Shown: positions 24,616 to 34,807, numbered from the stretch's first letter. The stretch is DNA of 49,043 nucleotides from Lachnospiraceae bacterium (GCA_024696615.1 JAILGS010000053.1:1-49043); one strand, 5' to 3'. Notes: a model not told the origin generated them from the sequence alone. Numbers and translations: made by a program.

Positions 24616-26229
24616 ATGGCAACTGTAGATTTAGCTAAGTATGGCATTACAGGAACAAAGGAATTAATTTATAACCCATCCTACGATAAGTTATTCGCAG
24701 ATGAGACAGATCCTAGCTTAGAGGGATATGATAAGGGTCAGGTTACAGAGCTTGGCGCTGTTAACGTTATGACAGGTGTATATACCGGTCGTTCTCCTAA
24801 GGATAAGTTCATCGTTGATGATGCTAAGTCCCATGATACTGTATGGTGGACTTCTGAAGAGTATCCTAATGATAATCATCGTGCTACCAAGGAAGCTTGG
24901 GATGCTTGTAAGAAGATTGCTTTAGAGCAGTTATCAAACAAGAAGCTCTATGTTGTAGATGCTTTCTGTGGTGCTAATGCAGATACTCGTATGGCTGTTC
25001 GTTTCATCATGGAAGTTGCTTGGCAGGCTCATTTCGTAACCAATATGTTCATTAAGCCAACCGCTGAGGAAGAGGCTAACTTCGAGCCAGACTTTGTAGT
25101 ATATACAGCATCTAAGGCTAAGGTTGAGAATTTCAAGGAATTAGGCTTAAATTCTGAAACCGCAGTATTATTTAACGTAACTTCTCGTGAGCAGATCATT
25201 CTTAACACCTGGTACGGTGGAGAAATGAAGAAGGGTATGTTCTCTATGCAGAACTACTTCTTACCATTAAATGGTATGGCTTCTATGCACTGCTCCGCTA
25301 ACACTGATATGGACGGAAAGCACACCGCAATCTTCTTCGGTCTTTCCGGAACTGGTAAGACCACTCTTTCTACCGATCCTAAGAGACTCTTAATCGGTGA
25401 TGATGAGCATGGTTGGGATGACAATGGTGTATTCAACCTTGAAGGTGGTTGCTATGCTAAGGTTATCGGTCTTGATAAGGAATCTGAGCCAGATATCTAC
25501 AACGCAATCAAGAGAGATGCTCTTCTTGAGAACGTAACAGTAGATGCGAATGGTAAGATTGACTTTGATGATAAGTCCGTAACCGAGAATACTCGTGTAT
25601 CTTATCCAATCAATCATATTGATAAGATCGCTCAGAAGGTAAATAAGGTATCTTCAGGTCCTGCTGCTGAGAATGTAATCTTCCTTTCTGCAGATGCATT
25701 CGGCGTACTTCCTCCAGTATCCATCCTTACCCCAGAGCAGACTCAGTACTACTTCCTTTCCGGTTTCACAGCTAAGTTAGCTGGTACCGAGCGTGGAATT
25801 ACCGAGCCTACTCCTACCTTCTCTGCTTGCTTTGGTCAGGCATTCCTTGAATTACATCCTACCAAGTACGGCGAGGAGCTTGTTAAGAAGATGCAGAAGA
25901 GTGGAGCTAAGGCTTACTTAGTAAACACTGGTTGGAACGGAACTGGTAAGAGAATTACCATTAAGGATACCAGAGGTATCGTTGATGCAATCTTAAATGG
26001 CGACATTAAGACTGCTCCTACCAAGAATATCCCAATCTTCAACTTCGAAGTACCTACCGCTCTTCCAGGAGTAGATCCAGCAATCCTTGATCCTCGTGAT
26101 ACCTATGCTGATGCTTCTGAGTGGCAGAAGAAGGCTGAAGATCTTGCAGCTAGATTCCAGAAGAACTTCAAGAAGTACGAAGGAAATGATGCTGGTAAGG
26201 CACTTGTTTCTGCAGGTCCTCAGTTATAA
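24616..26229 (+). CDS. pckA: Phosphoenolpyruvate carboxykinase (ATP)
   Basis: It interconverts oxaloacetate plus ATP and PEP plus CO2 plus ADP. In fermenters it often runs toward oxaloacetate and succinate. Signatures are TGRSPKDKF, the P-loop [11 protein letters not shown] (kinase-1a), the metal site at [11 protein letters not shown], and [12 protein letters not shown]. The length of 537 is normal. Codon use is visibly more biased than in neighbours (many GCT, GTA, AAG), consistent with high expression, as are the consensus promoter and strong terminator. The gene is monocistronic. A Shine-Dalgarno AGAGG lies about 10 bp upstream. Confidence 0.97.
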   Translation: MATVDLAKYGITGTKELIYNPSYDKLFADETDPSLEGYDKGQVTELGAVNVMTGVYTGRSPKDKFIVDDAKSHDTVWWTSEEYPNDNHRATKEAWDACKKIALEQLSNKKLYVVDAFCGANADTRMAVRFIMEVAWQAHFVTNMFIKPTAEEEANFEPDFVVYTASKAKVENFKELGLNSETAVLFNVTSREQIILNTWYGGEMKKGMFSMQNYFLPLNGMASMHCSANTDMDGKHTAIFFGLSGTGKTTLSTDPKRLLIGDDEHGWDDNGVFNLEGGCYAKVIGLDKESEPDIYNAIKRDALLENVTVDANGKIDFDDKSVTENTRVSYPINHIDKIAQKVNKVSSGPAAENVIFLSADAFGVLPPVSILTPEQTQYYFLSGFTAKLAGTERGITEPTPTFSACFGQAFLELHPTKYGEELVKKMQKSGAKAYLVNTGWNGTGKRITIKDTRGIVDAILNGDIKTAPTKNIPIFNFEVPTALPGVDPAILDPRDTYADASEWQKKAEDLAARFQKNFKKYEGNDAGKALVSAGPQL

Positions 26230-26275
26230 GAAGATTGAAACTTCGCAAGTAGTTTTGATACATTAGAAATGAATG

Positions 26276-26309
26276 AATGCTCACCTCGATCTGGGGTGAG
26301 CATTTTTTT
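26276..26309 (+). terminator. pckA terminator
   Basis: AATGCTCACC (26276-26285) pairs with GGTGAGCATT (26295-26304), followed by a run of Ts. Confidence 0.9.
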
Positions 26310-26329
26310 GTTTTCTTCATGGTTATAAC

Positions 26330-26358
26330 TTGTAGAATGGTGATTTCTCCGATATAAT
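26330..26358 (+). promoter_or_regulatory. Promoter of the VanX-like peptidase gene
   Basis: TTGTAG (26330-26335) and TATAAT (26353-26358) are separated by 17 bp. Confidence 0.65.
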
Positions 26359-26386
26359 GAACAAGTTAGGGAACATAGGAGGACGG

Positions 26387-27637
26387 ATGAACGAGTTTGA
26401 CGAAGAACAATTTGATGACGATTCTAAGATGAGGATTCTTGGAGTGGTTTCCATAATCCTGACTCTGTGTAGCGCAATCTTTATTGGCGTCTATCTATAT
26501 ACCACGATGCAGCAAAAGACACAGGAAATAGAACAGCAACAGGTTTCCATTATGCTGGTGGAAACCACTGCTACCACTGCGTCCTTTGAGGAAAGTACGG
26601 AAGTTTCCCAAAAAGCACAGGAGGAAACCACGACCCAACCAACGGAGGCCAAAGACGTCCTTGCGGATGTAGTTTTTGAACTACCTATTAATGGGGCCTG
26701 CGGCTATGCATTAGGGGAGATGGAAGTGTACGATCGGAATATGGGGGTAATCGGAACCTTAAAGGCTGGTCAGGCATTTGTAATACAGGGGGAGACCCTG
26801 GATCTATTGATCATCGACTATGGTGGAGAGACGGGCTATGTGTTAAAGAGTCTAAGTATGATCAATCTTCCCGATGTGATTCCTTCCATTATTTACGATA
26901 ATGCCAATAGTTATGCCAGTATCTTAAAAAGTGGGGAATTTGATATTCCGGGGCTTACGGGGGAAAAACTCTACGAGACCTATTATGAGAATGCGAGACT
27001 TGGGTATAAGGAATATGTGATGCCCTGTCTTTATTATACTGCGGAGAAGATCGCGAAAGTGCAGAAAAATTGTCTTGCCCAGGGGGATTGCCTTTATTTA
27101 GTGGAGGCGTTTCGTCCCTATCCTACGGAATGCACTATTCGAACCACTTTTTCCACCCTGTTAGAGACCAATCCCATGGCAGCCATGGGAGTATCCAATG
27201 GAACCTGGGGAATTTCCTGGTTCGTATCCATGTATTTGTCCAATCATCAAAGAGGTTGTGCAGTGGATGTGAGCTTGGTGAAAGTAACGGACCTTGGCTC
27301 CCAAACCATCGCGGGAGTGGAAGTACCTAAGGTCAATGCCTATGAGGAGTATGAGATGCAATGTCCACTCCATGATATGTCCTTAGCAGCGGTATTATTT
27401 ACGGCACCGGTGGCCAGTCAGGATCCGAAGGCTTGGAAAAGCGCCATCTATGCGGACAATGTGACGGAAGCTACCAAGAAATTACATAGTTATTTTGCCG
27501 ATGAGGGAATGAGCCCATTAGCATCGGAATGGTGGCATTTTAATGATTTAGAAGCCAAGAGTTTCCTGGATCAGAATGCCATGTATGGCAATTACTATTT
27601 AGAGGAAAATTGTAGTCGATTGCCAGAAATTCAGTAG
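26387..27637 (+). CDS. Membrane-anchored M15 (VanX-like) D-Ala-D-Ala peptidase
   Basis: The 416-residue protein starts with a short acidic cytoplasmic tail and one membrane helix (about 15-40), followed by a Thr/Glu-rich linker (about 55-90) and a small SH3-like wall-binding domain (about 95-165). The C-terminal catalytic domain has the M15/VanX zinc signatures: SNHQRGCAVDV near 283-293 (His and Asp ligands) and SEWWHF near 380 (catalytic Glu and third ligand His). It should act outside the membrane on D-Ala-D-Ala ends of peptidoglycan or free dipeptide. The AGGAGG is just before 26387; the ATG at 26357 overlaps the promoter -10. tyrA follows after 23 bp. No vanA or vanH is nearby, so this is housekeeping wall turnover rather than vancomycin resistance. 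Confidence 0.82.
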   Translation: MNEFDEEQFDDDSKMRILGVVSIILTLCSAIFIGVYLYTTMQQKTQEIEQQQVSIMLVETTATTASFEESTEVSQKAQEETTTQPTEAKDVLADVVFELPINGACGYALGEMEVYDRNMGVIGTLKAGQAFVIQGETLDLLIIDYGGETGYVLKSLSMINLPDVIPSIIYDNANSYASILKSGEFDIPGLTGEKLYETYYENARLGYKEYVMPCLYYTAEKIAKVQKNCLAQGDCLYLVEAFRPYPTECTIRTTFSTLLETNPMAAMGVSNGTWGISWFVSMYLSNHQRGCAVDVSLVKVTDLGSQTIAGVEVPKVNAYEEYEMQCPLHDMSLAAVLFTAPVASQDPKAWKSAIYADNVTEATKKLHSYFADEGMSPLASEWWHFNDLEAKSFLDQNAMYGNYYLEENCSRLPEIQ

Positions 27638-27660
27638 ATCGATTGTTGGAGGAGTATGGA

Positions 27661-28755
27661 ATGAAAATCGGTTTTGTTGGCCTGGGTTTAATCGGAGGCT
27701 CTATTTTACGAAGCATTAAGGAGAAGCATCCGGATTATCATACCCTGGGATTTTCTAGAAGTCAGGCACCACTTCTTCTTGCGAAGGAAGAGGGAATGCT
27801 GGATGAAATTGTGGACTGTCTGGATGAGCGGATGGGTTCTGTGGATTATATCTTTTTATGTACTCCTGTGGAATATATTGCCTCCTATTTGGAAAAATTA
27901 AAGCCAGTGCTTTCTTCCCATACGATTCTTACGGATGTGGGAAGTGTGAAGGGATATATTTTAAATGCAGTAAAGAAGGAAGGATTGGAAGCCAATTATA
28001 TTGGCGGACATCCCATGGCAGGATCGGAAAAGACCGGATATGCCAATTCTTCTTCCCTGTTATTAGAGAATGCTTTCTATGCCATCTGTCCAACGGATTT
28101 GGTGGATCCTAAAAAAGTGGAGGAACTGGTGGAACTGGTTCGTGACATGGGTGCTCTTCCAGTGGTAATGGATGCTTTCGTGCATGATAAAAGCGTGGCA
28201 GGAATCAGTCATGTACCACATATTATTGCTTCTTCCTTAGTGAATTTAGTGAAGCAGAATGATAATGAAGAACAGATGATGAAGCGCATGGCTGCCGGAG
28301 GATTTAAGGATATTACAAGAATTGCCTCCTCTTCTCCTGAGATGTGGGAGCAGATTTGTTCCACCAATGCCGAGGCGATTTCCAATCTCCTTGGAAAATA
28401 CATTGCGTTATTACAGGAAGCCAAAGATGCAGTGGATGGGAATGCCAAGAGTTATGTCCATGAAATGTTTGAGTCCTCCAAGGAATACCGGGATGCCATC
28501 AATGATAATAAGCGTGGTGCCAAGGGACCAATTCAGCCATTCTATGGCTTCTATTGTGATTTAAAGGACGAGGAAGGCTCCATTGCTTTAGTGGCTAATA
28601 TTCTTGCCTTTAAGCAGGTGAGCATAAAGAATATTGGAATTGTACATTATCGGGAATTTACCCGTGGTGCCCTGCTCATTGAATTTTACCGGGAAGATGC
28701 GATGGAATTAGCAGAACAGGTATTAACGGAGCATGGATATACCATCTATAAGTAG
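27661..28755 (+). CDS. tyrA: Prephenate dehydrogenase with ACT domain
   Basis: It oxidises prephenate to 4-hydroxyphenylpyruvate for tyrosine synthesis. The N-terminal NAD motif is GFVGLGLIGGS. Prephenate-site motifs are GGHPMAGSEKTGY, the stretch around HVPHIIASSLVN, and FKDITRIASSSPEMW. The C-terminal ACT domain (about 295-364) suggests feedback control by tyrosine. Length is 364. The start at 27661 has GGAGGAG 6 bp upstream; an earlier in-frame start at 27643 has no site. Other aromatic pathway genes are absent here. Confidence 0.95.
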   Translation: MKIGFVGLGLIGGSILRSIKEKHPDYHTLGFSRSQAPLLLAKEEGMLDEIVDCLDERMGSVDYIFLCTPVEYIASYLEKLKPVLSSHTILTDVGSVKGYILNAVKKEGLEANYIGGHPMAGSEKTGYANSSSLLLENAFYAICPTDLVDPKKVEELVELVRDMGALPVVMDAFVHDKSVAGISHVPHIIASSLVNLVKQNDNEEQMMKRMAAGGFKDITRIASSSPEMWEQICSTNAEAISNLLGKYIALLQEAKDAVDGNAKSYVHEMFESSKEYRDAINDNKRGAKGPIQPFYGFYCDLKDEEGSIALVANILAFKQVSIKNIGIVHYREFTRGALLIEFYREDAMELAEQVLTEHGYTIYK

Positions 28756-28792
28756 GATGGTACTTGTATATAAGAATGTTGGGTGGCTGTTT

Positions 28793-31561
28793 ATGAAGAA
28801 AAAAATAACCATTGGAATTGTGGCCCATGTGGATGCTGGAAAGACCACACTTTCGGAAGCTTTATTGTATGAAAGTGGCGTTCGCAAAGAACTTGGAAGA
28901 GTGGACCGCAAGAATACCTTATTGGATCAGATGGAAGTGGAGCGAGATCGCAAGATTACCGTCTTTTCCAAGCAGGCCTCCTTTCCTTTAGGAGAGGGGA
29001 TGGAAGTAACCTTACTAGATACCCCGGGACATGTGGATTTTTCTGCGGAGATGGAAAGAACCTTGTCCGTACTGGATTATGCCATTCTTGTGATTAGTGG
29101 CAAAGATGGAATTCAGGCACATACGAAGACTTTGTGGCACCTGTTGGAAGAATACCGGGTGCCCATTTTTTTCTTTGTAAATAAAATGGACCAGGAAGGG
29201 ACTAATTTAGAGCAAATTCTTTCTAAGTTGCAGGAGGAATTCTCCTCCAATATCCTTCCCCTGACCGGGGAAGACCGGAGGAAGGAAGATGTTGTGGAAT
29301 CCATGGCCTTATGTGAGGAATCCATGATGGAAGAGTATTTGTCCATGGGAGAAGTATCCGTGGAATCCATTCAGGATGCAGTGGCAGAACGAAAGCTTTT
29401 TCCACTCTTTTATGGCTCCGCATTAAAGTTAGAGGGCGTGGAAGAATTCATGGAGGGACTGCGTCTTTTTACCAAGGATTTCTATCAGGGACGACAAGAG
29501 GCTCCCCTTGGAGGAAGAGTCTTTAAGATTACCCATGAAAAGGGCGTTCGCTTAACCCATGTAAAGATTTTGGATGGAATTCTTCGTCCAAGAATGAATC
29601 TTGGTAAGGAGAAGATTACCCAGATCCGAAAGTATCAAGGGCCTTCTTTTACTTCTGTAGAAGAAGCACTTCCAGGAGATGTGGTAACGCTTCTTGGATG
29701 TAATGAAACCTTGCCAGGAGCGGGGTTTGGCTCTTTAGAACAGGCGGTGGTTGGAAAATTAGTTCCCGTACTTTCCTATCGTATGATTTTTCCGGCGGGT
29801 GTTTCCAATGAGGAGATGTATCAGAAATTATTAGTTCTTTCTGAGGAAGATCCAACCCTTGGAATCACCTGGAATGAACGATATCGATATATTGAAGTTA
29901 GCTTAATGGGAGAAGTGCAGACGGAAATTCTCACAGGAATGATCAAAGAGCGTTTTGATGTGGATGTAAGCTTTGGGGAAGGAAATGTACTCTATCAGGA
30001 GACCATAGGGGAAAGTACCTATGGAGTGGGACATTTTGAACCCCTGCGACATTATGCAGAAGTTCATCTTCGGATGGAACCACTTCCACCCGGGTCCGGA
30101 CTTGTCATCGAGGCGGATGTTAGTGAGGATATTTTAGCGAAGAATTGGCAGCGTCTGGTTCTTACCCATATTGGGGAGAGAAGGCACCGTGGAGTGTTAA
30201 CCGGGTCCCCTCTTACGGATGTGAAGATTACCTTAGTCAATGGTCGTGCACATCAAAAGCATACGGAGGGCGGGGATTTTCGACAGGCCACGTATCGCGC
30301 TATTCGCCAGGGCCTTATGATGGCTCGGGATATGGGGCATTGTAAGCTGTTAGAACCTTATTATGCATTTGTAATAAGGCTCCCGCAGGAGAATTTAGGT
30401 CGACTGTTAGGGGACTTAGATGGTATGAAGGCGAAGTTTGATGCCCCGGTAATCGAAGGGGAGGAAGCTTTGGTAACGGGAAAGGCTCCCGTGATTACCA
30501 TCGGCAATTACCGTAAGGAAATGATCACCTATACCAAGGGCCGGGGGAGCGTAGTGCTTACCCTGGATGGATTTTTCGAGTGCCATAATCCGGAGGAAGT
30601 GATGGAAAAATTCTCCTATGATCCAATGGGGGATGTCAGAAATCCTGCGGATTCCGTCTTTTGTTCCCATGGTGTGGGTTCTACCATTCGCTATGATGAG
30701 GTAATGGATTACATGCATCTTCCGAAAGTTTCCGGAAAGCGCATTGATGTTAAGGATCCGGAATATCAGAAGGAATTAGAAGAAAAGATGATGCGAGATG
30801 CCTATCTTGCGGCTATGCGTGCGGGGTCCGAGACTCATGCAAGGTATGCCACAGAGTCCTATTCCGATTCCAAGGAATTGCAGGAAATCTTTGCAAGAAC
30901 CTATGGAAACAGCGGGAAGCCAGCCACCAAGGAAGCTAGAACCTATGGGGATCAAAAGTCCATGGATGCTTATTATGAGCGGAAGTTTGAAAAAAGTACG
31001 GAGCGATTTTTAAAACAACAGGGGACTTCGGACCGGGAAACCTATGTGCTTTTTGATGGATATAATGTGCTGCATGCCAATCCGGATACGGAAGAACTGA
31101 TGGAAGAGAATTTGGAGGCGGCAAGAAATCTTCTGATTGATGTGGTGGGAAATTATCAGGCCTATCGTAAGGTTCATGCCATCGTTGTCTTTGACGCGTA
31201 TTTGGTGAAAAATAATCCGGGCGAAGTGTTACGGACTAAAGGGGTGGATGTGGTATATACCAAGGAAGCCCAGACGGCGGATGCGTATATTGAGCGAGCC
31301 GTGCATGAGATCAAAAAGGAGCATGATACCATGGTGGTAACCTCCGATGGGTTAGAACAGGTCATTATTCGAGGCGCGGGATGTCAATTAATGTCTTCGA
31401 GAGAATTCTGGGAGGATGTGACCCTTGTGGGGGAAAGTATTAAAGAGCATCTAAAACAGCGAATGGAGAAGGAGGAGACGAGAAACTACCTTCTGGATCA
31501 TGCGGATGAAAAATTACGGGAAAGCCTTGAAGCCATCCGTCTTGGAGATCAAAAGGAATAG
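28793..31561 (+). CDS. TetM-like translational GTPase fused to a Rae1/YacP-type NYN nuclease
   Basis: This is a 922-residue fusion. Residues 1 to about 690 follow EF-G/Tet(M)-type ribosome-protection GTPases throughout: G1 AHVDAGKTT at 11-19, DTPGHVDF, NKMD, then domains II-V, with LLEPYYAFVIRLPQENLGRLLGDL matching domain V. The switch I signature, usually RGIT, reads RKIT near residue 53. Residues from about 745 to 922 form a NYN nuclease of the YacP/Rae1 kind: LFDGYNVLH, VVFDAY, TADAYIERAV and VVTSDGLEQ, with the expected Asp residues. A helical linker joins them. In Bacillus subtilis Rae1 cuts mRNA in the ribosomal A site. The start at 28793 has a weak GGGTGG site, 37 bp after tyrA. A tetracycline-resistance role is not supported by the fusion or context. 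Confidence 0.88.
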   Translation: MKKKITIGIVAHVDAGKTTLSEALLYESGVRKELGRVDRKNTLLDQMEVERDRKITVFSKQASFPLGEGMEVTLLDTPGHVDFSAEMERTLSVLDYAILVISGKDGIQAHTKTLWHLLEEYRVPIFFFVNKMDQEGTNLEQILSKLQEEFSSNILPLTGEDRRKEDVVESMALCEESMMEEYLSMGEVSVESIQDAVAERKLFPLFYGSALKLEGVEEFMEGLRLFTKDFYQGRQEAPLGGRVFKITHEKGVRLTHVKILDGILRPRMNLGKEKITQIRKYQGPSFTSVEEALPGDVVTLLGCNETLPGAGFGSLEQAVVGKLVPVLSYRMIFPAGVSNEEMYQKLLVLSEEDPTLGITWNERYRYIEVSLMGEVQTEILTGMIKERFDVDVSFGEGNVLYQETIGESTYGVGHFEPLRHYAEVHLRMEPLPPGSGLVIEADVSEDILAKNWQRLVLTHIGERRHRGVLTGSPLTDVKITLVNGRAHQKHTEGGDFRQATYRAIRQGLMMARDMGHCKLLEPYYAFVIRLPQENLGRLLGDLDGMKAKFDAPVIEGEEALVTGKAPVITIGNYRKEMITYTKGRGSVVLTLDGFFECHNPEEVMEKFSYDPMGDVRNPADSVFCSHGVGSTIRYDEVMDYMHLPKVSGKRIDVKDPEYQKELEEKMMRDAYLAAMRAGSETHARYATESYSDSKELQEIFARTYGNSGKPATKEARTYGDQKSMDAYYERKFEKSTERFLKQQGTSDRETYVLFDGYNVLHANPDTEELMEENLEAARNLLIDVVGNYQAYRKVHAIVVFDAYLVKNNPGEVLRTKGVDVVYTKEAQTADAYIERAVHEIKKEHDTMVVTSDGLEQVIIRGAGCQLMSSREFWEDVTLVGESIKEHLKQRMEKEETRNYLLDHADEKLRESLEAIRLGDQKE

Positions 31562-31630
31562 GAAACTTCTTGTTTTAAGGGAAAAATCGGAAAAAAATCC
31601 CTGAAAATCCCATGGATTCGCACTTTTTTG

Positions 31631-31659
31631 TTGACAAGTAGGGTTAAGGATGTTATATA
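31631..31659 (+). promoter_or_regulatory. hup promoter
   Basis: TTGACA (31631-31636) and TATATA (31654-31659) with 17 bp between them precede the HU gene by about 75 bp. Confidence 0.85.
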
Positions 31660-31733
31660 TAACTATGTTGGTTTTAAACCAATAAAATACTTCGGTTCTA
31701 AGAACCGTACATATTTAGGAGGATATACTCAAA

Positions 31734-32021
31734 ATGAATAAGTCTGAATTAGTTGATGCAATTGCTAAGGAAGCAGGATTATCTAAGAAGGATTCTGAAG
31801 CTGCAGTGAAGGCTTTCACCGCTGTTGTAACTAAGGAATTAGCTGCTAAGAATAAGGTTCAGTTAGTTGGCTTTGGTACTTTCGAAGTTGCTAAGAGAGC
31901 AGCTAGAACTGGTAAGAATCCACAGACCGGTAAGGCTATGAAGATCGCTGCTTCTAACGCACCTAAGTTTAAGGCTGGTAAGGGATTAAAGGATGCTGTT
32001 AACGGAAAGAAGAGCAAGTAA
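31734..32021 (+). CDS. hup: DNA-binding protein HU
   Basis: HU bends and compacts DNA as a dimer. The 95-residue protein has the full family pattern: MNKSELVDAIA at the start, LVGFGTFEVAKRAARTGKNPQTG (the DNA-binding arm, split by the usual RxGxNPxTG), and APKFKAGKGLKDAVN at the end. AGGAGG lies 12 bp upstream, a little far. Codon use is strongly biased as for an abundant protein. It has its own promoter and terminator. Confidence 0.97.
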   Translation: MNKSELVDAIAKEAGLSKKDSEAAVKAFTAVVTKELAAKNKVQLVGFGTFEVAKRAARTGKNPQTGKAMKIAASNAPKFKAGKGLKDAVNGKKSK

Positions 32022-32054
32022 TTCTTTTTAATCCAACTTTCATCGAGAGAGTAT

Positions 32055-32086
32055 GGGCCATTTCCTTCGGGAAATGGTCCTTTTTT
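32055..32086 (+). terminator. hup terminator
   Basis: GGGCCATTTCC (32055-32065) pairs with GGAAATGGTCC (32070-32080) through a TTCG-type loop, followed by six Ts. Confidence 0.9.
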
Positions 32087-32093
32087 ATGCACA

Positions 32094-32172
32094 GGCCCGT
32101 GCAATGAAATATCCCGGCTAAAGCCGGGCACGGGCCGCGCGGCGAGTAGGGCAGATAAATCGGCCCTACTCG
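32094..32172. repeat. Two GC-rich palindromes between hup and leuS
   Basis: The first pairs GGCCCGTGC (32094-32102) with GCACGGGCC (32128-32136) and encloses CCGGC/GCCGG. The second pairs CGAGTAGGGC (32143-32152) with GCCCTACTCG (32163-32172). They lie upstream of the leuS promoter, so they are outside the leuS mRNA. Their role is unknown. Confidence 0.7.
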
Positions 32173-32186
32173 ATTTGGATTTTTAT

Positions 32187-32215
32187 TTGACTATCCATGG
32201 AAATGTGTCTATAAT
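32187..32215 (+). promoter_or_regulatory. leuS promoter
   Basis: TTGACT (32187-32192) and TATAAT (32210-32215) are 17 bp apart. The leader of about 70 nt holds a small hairpin near 32229-32251 but is too short for a T-box. Confidence 0.85.
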
Positions 32216-32293
32216 TTTCTTTGTGTTTCGTCATCATGGTGATGTATGACGAGTGTTAAGAAAGATTGAATAGAAAGTTGAGGAAGAGAAGAA

Positions 32294-34702
32294 ATGTCCG
32301 TACCTTACAATCACAAAGTGGTAGAGCCAAAGTGGCAGGGCGTATGGGATGAAGAGAAAGCATTCCATGCAACGAACGACTTTACCAAACCAAAATATTA
32401 TGCCCTTGTAGAATTCCCATATCCATCCGGACAGGGACTTCATGTTGGTCATCCAAGACCATATACTGCTCTTGATATTGTTGCTCGTAAGAGAAGAATG
32501 CAGGGATATAATGTGCTATACCCTATGGGATGGGACGCATTTGGTCTTCCTACAGAAAATTATGCCATTAAGAATCATATTCACCCAGCTCTTGTAACCA
32601 AGAATAATGTGGCTCGTTTTAAGGAGCAGTTACATTCCATCGGTTATTCCTTTGACTGGGATCGTGAGATTAATACCACGGATCCATCCTACTATCATTG
32701 GACCCAGTGGATCTTCTTAAAGTTATTCAAGGAAGGTCTTGCTTATAAGACGGAGATGCCAATCAACTGGTGTACCGGTTGTAAGGTTGGTCTTGCTAAT
32801 GAGGAAGTTGTGGATGGTGTCTGCGAGCGTTGTGGTTCCCCTGTCGTTCGTAAGGTAAAGAGCCAGTGGATGTTAAAGATTACCGAATATGCACAGAAGT
32901 TGATCGACGGCTTAGAGGACGTGGATTATATTGAGCGTGTGAAGGTTTCCCAGAAGAACTGGATTGGTCGTTCGGAAGGTGCAGAAGTGGATTTTGCGGT
33001 ACAGGGTAAGGAAGATAAGCTTCGTATCTATACCACAAGACCGGATACCTTATTCGGAGTTACCTATATGGTAGTTTCTCCAGAACATCCAATCTTGGAT
33101 AAGTATCAGGCAGAGATTAAGAACTGGGATGCAGTTGTGGATTATCGTGCCAAGGCTGCATTAAAGTCTGATTTTGAGCGTTCCGAACTTGCTAAGGAGA
33201 AGACCGGTGTTGCCATCGAGGGTCTTCGTGCAGTGAATCCTGTGAATGGTAAGGATATTCCAATCTGGGTATCCGATTATGTATTAATGAGCTATGGTAC
33301 CGGTGCTATTATGGCTGTTCCTGCCCATGATGAACGTGACTGGGAATTTGCTAAGAAGTTTGATCTTCCAATCGTGGAAGTAGTTGCCGGCGGCAAGAAT
33401 GTTCAGGAAGAAGTATATACGGATGTAGCTGAGGGTACCTTAGTGAATTCCGGTTTCTTGGATGGTAAGAGTGTGGCAGAAGCCAAGGAAGCCATTAAGA
33501 ATTGGTTAGAAGAGAAGGGTATTGGTACACGTAAGGTGAACTTTAAGCTCCGTGACTGGGTATTCTCCCGTCAGCGTTATTGGGGCGAGCCAATTCCTAT
33601 TATTCATTGTGAGAAGTGTGGCTATGTGCCATTAAAGGAAGAGGAACTTCCATTAGTTTTACCGGAAGTAGAAAGCTATATGCCTACGGATAATGGGGAA
33701 TCCCCAATTGCAGCCATGACGGATTGGGTGAATGTTACCTGTCCATGCTGTGGTGGTCCTGCTAAGCGTGAGACGGATACCATGCCACAGTGGGCTGGTT
33801 CTTCCTGGTATTTCCTTCGTTATACGGATCCAACCAACGAAGAGGCTCTTGCAAGCCCGGAAGCATTAAAGTACTGGCTTCCAGTAGATTGGTATAACGG
33901 TGGTATGGAACATACGACATTACATTTGCTCTATTCCAGATTCTGGCATAAGTTCTTATATGATCAGGGTGTAGTTCCTACCTCTGAGCCATATGCGAAG
34001 CGTACCTCCCATGGTATGATCCTTGGTGAGAACGGCGAGAAGATGAGTAAGTCCCGTGGTAATGTGGTAAATCCGGACGATATCGTGAATGATTACGGTG
34101 CGGATACCCTTCGTACTTACGAGATGTTCATCGGCGCTTTTGATATGAATGCAAGCTGGTCCGAGAATGGTGTGAAGGGATGCCGTCGTTTCTTAGAGCG
34201 TGTATGGAATCTTCAGGATTTAGTAACCAAGGAGAAGGGATATTCATCCGACTTCGAGGTGAAGATGCATCAGACCATTCAGAAGGTTTCTTATGACTAT
34301 GAGAATTTAAAGTATAATACAGCCATTGCAGCATTAATGTCCTTATTAAATGATATTGTGAAGAAGGGTTCTCTTACCGAGGATGAATTTAAGACCTATC
34401 TGATCTTATTAAATCCAGTTGCTCCACATATCACTGAGGAATTATGGAATACGCTTGGGTATGAGGGACGAATCTATCAGCAGAAGTGGCCTGAGTATGA
34501 TGAGAGCAAGTTGGTAGAGGATACTATGCAGATCCCTGTTCAGGTGAATGGTAAGGTGAAGGCAACCGTCAGCGTTTTACGTGATGCTTCGAAAGAGGAA
34601 GTACTTGCCGCAGCCAAGGCCGCTATTGAGGGAAAGGTTTCCGGTAATATTGTGAAGGAAATCTATGTACCGGGACGTATTGTAAATATTGTTGCCAAGT
34701 AA
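32294..34702 (+). CDS. leuS: Leucyl-tRNA synthetase
   Basis: It charges tRNA-Leu with leucine. The HIGH signature appears as HVGH in [18 protein letters not shown] zinc-binding segment (CTGCKVG...CERCG), the CP1 editing domain with [15 protein letters not shown], and KMSKSRGN follow. The C-terminus ends in the typical VNGKVKATV domain. The length of 802 residues is normal for bacteria. GAGGAAGAG precedes the ATG at 32294. No T-box leader is present, unlike many Firmicutes leuS genes. Confidence 0.97.
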   Translation: MSVPYNHKVVEPKWQGVWDEEKAFHATNDFTKPKYYALVEFPYPSGQGLHVGHPRPYTALDIVARKRRMQGYNVLYPMGWDAFGLPTENYAIKNHIHPALVTKNNVARFKEQLHSIGYSFDWDREINTTDPSYYHWTQWIFLKLFKEGLAYKTEMPINWCTGCKVGLANEEVVDGVCERCGSPVVRKVKSQWMLKITEYAQKLIDGLEDVDYIERVKVSQKNWIGRSEGAEVDFAVQGKEDKLRIYTTRPDTLFGVTYMVVSPEHPILDKYQAEIKNWDAVVDYRAKAALKSDFERSELAKEKTGVAIEGLRAVNPVNGKDIPIWVSDYVLMSYGTGAIMAVPAHDERDWEFAKKFDLPIVEVVAGGKNVQEEVYTDVAEGTLVNSGFLDGKSVAEAKEAIKNWLEEKGIGTRKVNFKLRDWVFSRQRYWGEPIPIIHCEKCGYVPLKEEELPLVLPEVESYMPTDNGESPIAAMTDWVNVTCPCCGGPAKRETDTMPQWAGSSWYFLRYTDPTNEEALASPEALKYWLPVDWYNGGMEHTTLHLLYSRFWHKFLYDQGVVPTSEPYAKRTSHGMILGENGEKMSKSRGNVVNPDDIVNDYGADTLRTYEMFIGAFDMNASWSENGVKGCRRFLERVWNLQDLVTKEKGYSSDFEVKMHQTIQKVSYDYENLKYNTAIAALMSLLNDIVKKGSLTEDEFKTYLILLNPVAPHITEELWNTLGYEGRIYQQKWPEYDESKLVEDTMQIPVQVNGKVKATVSVLRDASKEEVLAAAKAAIEGKVSGNIVKEIYVPGRIVNIVAK

Positions 34703-34716
34703 TAAGCAGGAATTTT

Positions 34717-34749
34717 GGGGCTTTCGGAGTTAATTCGAAGGCCCTTTTT
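34717..34749 (+). terminator. leuS terminator
   Basis: GGGGCTTTCG (34717-34726) pairs with CGAAGGCCC (34736-34744), followed by five Ts. Confidence 0.85.
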
Positions 34750-34807
34750 GTCGATATAGGATACGTAAAGGTTTTCCTTGGCAAATGTGATATAAAGGAG
34801 AATGAAA

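Noticed and set aside
26387-27637. Vancomycin resistance vanX
   Set aside because: The M15 signatures are shared, but the protein is membrane anchored with extra domains and no vanH, vanA or vanRS is present.
28793-31561. Tetracycline resistance ribosomal protection gene
   Set aside because: The GTPase half resembles Tet(M), but it has a changed switch I, a C-terminal nuclease fusion, chromosomal context beside tyrA and no mobile-element signs.
32216-32293. T-box riboswitch before leuS
   Set aside because: The leader is about 70 nt and lacks the conserved T-box sequence and specifier stem.
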